This document shows, piece after piece, positions 63,001 through 64,000 of a DNA stretch of 64,000 nucleotides (the first letter of the stretch is position 1; the number at the start of each line of letters is the position of its first letter). A program made the translations under genes and the position numbers. Below the pieces are notes generated by a model. The model made no database searches. It saw only the letters and a program-made list of their open reading frames with translations, and was not told the DNA's origin. The DNA is from Ehretia macrophylla (Eukaryota; Streptophyta; Magnoliopsida; Boraginales; Ehretiaceae): positions 10,337,501-10,401,500 of the forward strand of contig CM075765.1 in assembly GCA_037974665.1 (NCBI GenBank). The letters are read 5' to 3'.

Positions 63001-63096
63001 ATCCTGATTCTTCTTTGAAAAGTTTGGTAGGCCTGTCGCAAATCTACCGATAAAGTAATTCTTGTCGCTACTGGGACATGCACGTACATTATATTC
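57057..63096 (-). CDS. RAP74: Transcription initiation factor IIF subunit alpha (TFIIF-alpha), N-terminus beyond right edge
   Basis: Eight coding exons fit in frame on the - strand, with GT/AG borders: 63096-62944, 61890-61748, 61619-61246, 60771-60656, 59891-59757, 58197-57988, 57804-57601 and 57146-57057 (stop). They give 474 residues. Plant TFIIF-alpha is about 540, so only some 55-60 N-terminal residues are missing. In order: the dimerisation domain (DKNYFIGRFATGLPNF, KPWLLEDETG, GREFVAIPAGSWYNF, YQRWMMKAANNGPA); a very acidic middle with GLNKRGGDDDEEGPRGGDLD and DDWEHEEIFTDDDEG; LSKSGKELKKLLGRANGLD; a basic, Ser/Pro-rich linker; and the C-terminal winged helix (GPVTEDEIRAVLLQK through ILRRISKIQKTSG). 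With TFIIF-beta it binds RNA polymerase II during initiation and early elongation in the nucleus. Family recognition is firm; exon borders are read by eye. Confidence 0.93.
59128..59461. mobile_element. MITE with inverted ends and 60-bp internal repeats, in a TFIIF-alpha intron
   Basis: The left end GGGTAAATACCCAATTCGGTT pairs with the right end (GGGTAAATATTCAATTTGGTC on the - strand), and the match continues through 'tttgtgtcattttaatcctt' on the left. The right half is three tandem units of 60 bases beginning 'ttttgaaagataag' at about 59276, 59336 and 59396. It lies between the exons at 59757-59891 and 57988-58197. There is no coding capacity. Confidence 0.75.
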
Positions 63097-64000
63097 CTAA
63101 ATAAGAAAGGAAGAGACATGAAATTTAGCAGCCACACATTTCAGAAAGAATTTATATAAGGCGTTTTACAAAAGCGACAGCCAAAGTTTTGCAGTTAAAT
63201 AGTCTTCAACTTAAAGAGAATTATGTTGAAAATGTTGATCATCCTAATGTGACATCACGATGATGGTTTCTAACATGCACAATAACGAATCTGATCCTAA
63301 TAGTGTTCAGCAAAACACTTGCAGAAGAATTCTTTCTTCATCTTTTTTTTTTTTTCTGCTCAATCACATTTCCTCTTTTAGGAGTACAGGGACAATATCA
63401 ATTATTGAGCTGCTGCCTAGGAAGTTCAGAAAATATATATACCGAAGCTTTTGCATAAATAAAGTAAACCATGCACACTGACCGAATAACATGTACTACA
63501 TTTTAGGATTTTTATGCAAGTGTAGGTGTACTTTGACTTCAGAAACTTTAGCAAATTATTTATTAAAAGTGCACATACACCTTTTCTATTTTTCTAAAAT
63601 TGCTTATGTTCAAATTCAAAACTTGAAACTAACAATGGCAAGTACAAATTCAAATAGAATATCAAATTTGAGTATTTGTTGACCTCGCTCAATCGGAAAG
63701 GCTTAGTTTGATTCATCAGCTTTGAATATTTCATTTACCTAACACATTGTTAAATCTGAATCATACTATGGGGCACCCAGAAAATTGCAACAACTAATTC
63801 TTTCTTTCCATTTCCTCCTCCCATCTTTTTGGGTCAAGGGGGAGTTAGTTATGTTTCACAAGCTTTTTAATCTATCCAATTCAACCCACTTTCTACATTT
63901 TACAAAAAAACTCCCACACACTATAGAAGAATATAGTTTAAACATTTATCTTTGTTCATCCTGCATTTGAATGTTTTATTTTTCCAAGTAAACAGTTCAT
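63097..64000 (-). other. Intron of TFIIF-alpha running off the window
   Basis: The acceptor for the 63096 exon is at 63097-63098. No sequence to the right edge reads like the missing N-terminal residues (Cys-rich in other plants), so the upstream exon(s) should lie beyond 64000. A poly-T run sits near 63342-63354. Confidence 0.6.

Overview
The window is plant nuclear DNA, almost certainly from a dicot. It is AT-rich, carries intron-containing genes of plant-only families, and is packed with plant-type transposons. Three host genes are well supported. The first (12628-19745, + strand, five coding exons) is a Golgi nucleotide-sugar transporter of the UDP-rhamnose/UDP-galactose (URGT, NST-KT) family. 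The second (33340-36996, + strand, no intron) is a full-length brassinosteroid receptor kinase, BRI1; from memory it reads closest to the tomato-type BRI1. The third (57057-63096, - strand, eight visible coding exons) is the large subunit of general transcription factor TFIIF (TFIIF-alpha/RAP74). Its N-terminal exon(s) lie beyond the right edge.

Layout. 1-5.5 kb is the right part of a decayed Mutator-like transposon (MULE): a broken transposase on the - strand, and on the + strand at the edge the end of what may be an accessory GRF-zinc-finger-type protein. 5.5-8.8 kb is gene-free and holds a foldback MITE. 8.8-19.7 kb is the transporter. It probably has a long 5'-UTR intron, which carries a hAT-type MITE and a 5'-truncated RTE LINE, both with target-site duplications. 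Its first coding intron holds an unidentified decayed protein-like stretch on the antisense strand. 19.7-33 kb is gene-poor, with several MITE families and a piece of the chloroplast psbT gene. 33-37 kb is BRI1, with a C-rich promoter tract and a short upstream ORF in its leader. 37-39.9 kb is mostly empty apart from a hAT MITE. 39.9-49.6 kb is a graveyard of two old Ty3/Gypsy LTR-retrotransposon fossils on the - strand, with a LINE RNase H remnant between them and a non-coding insertion inside the second. 49.6-56.8 kb holds SINE, LINE and MITE debris, a 500-bp foldback element and an orphan GC-rich, CACGTG-bearing island. 56.8-64 kb is the TFIIF-alpha gene, with a MITE in one intron.

The three host genes act in unrelated processes (Golgi nucleotide-sugar supply, steroid-hormone perception, Pol II initiation/elongation) and show no sign of joint regulation. 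I found no tRNA or rRNA gene, CRISPR array or bacterial-type operon. No clearly new biological system is visible. The most open items are the unidentified antisense stretch in the transporter intron, the BRI1 upstream ORF and C-tract, and the orphan promoter-like island near 52.8 kb. All exon boundaries were read by eye from splice signals and reading-frame continuity, without transcript data.
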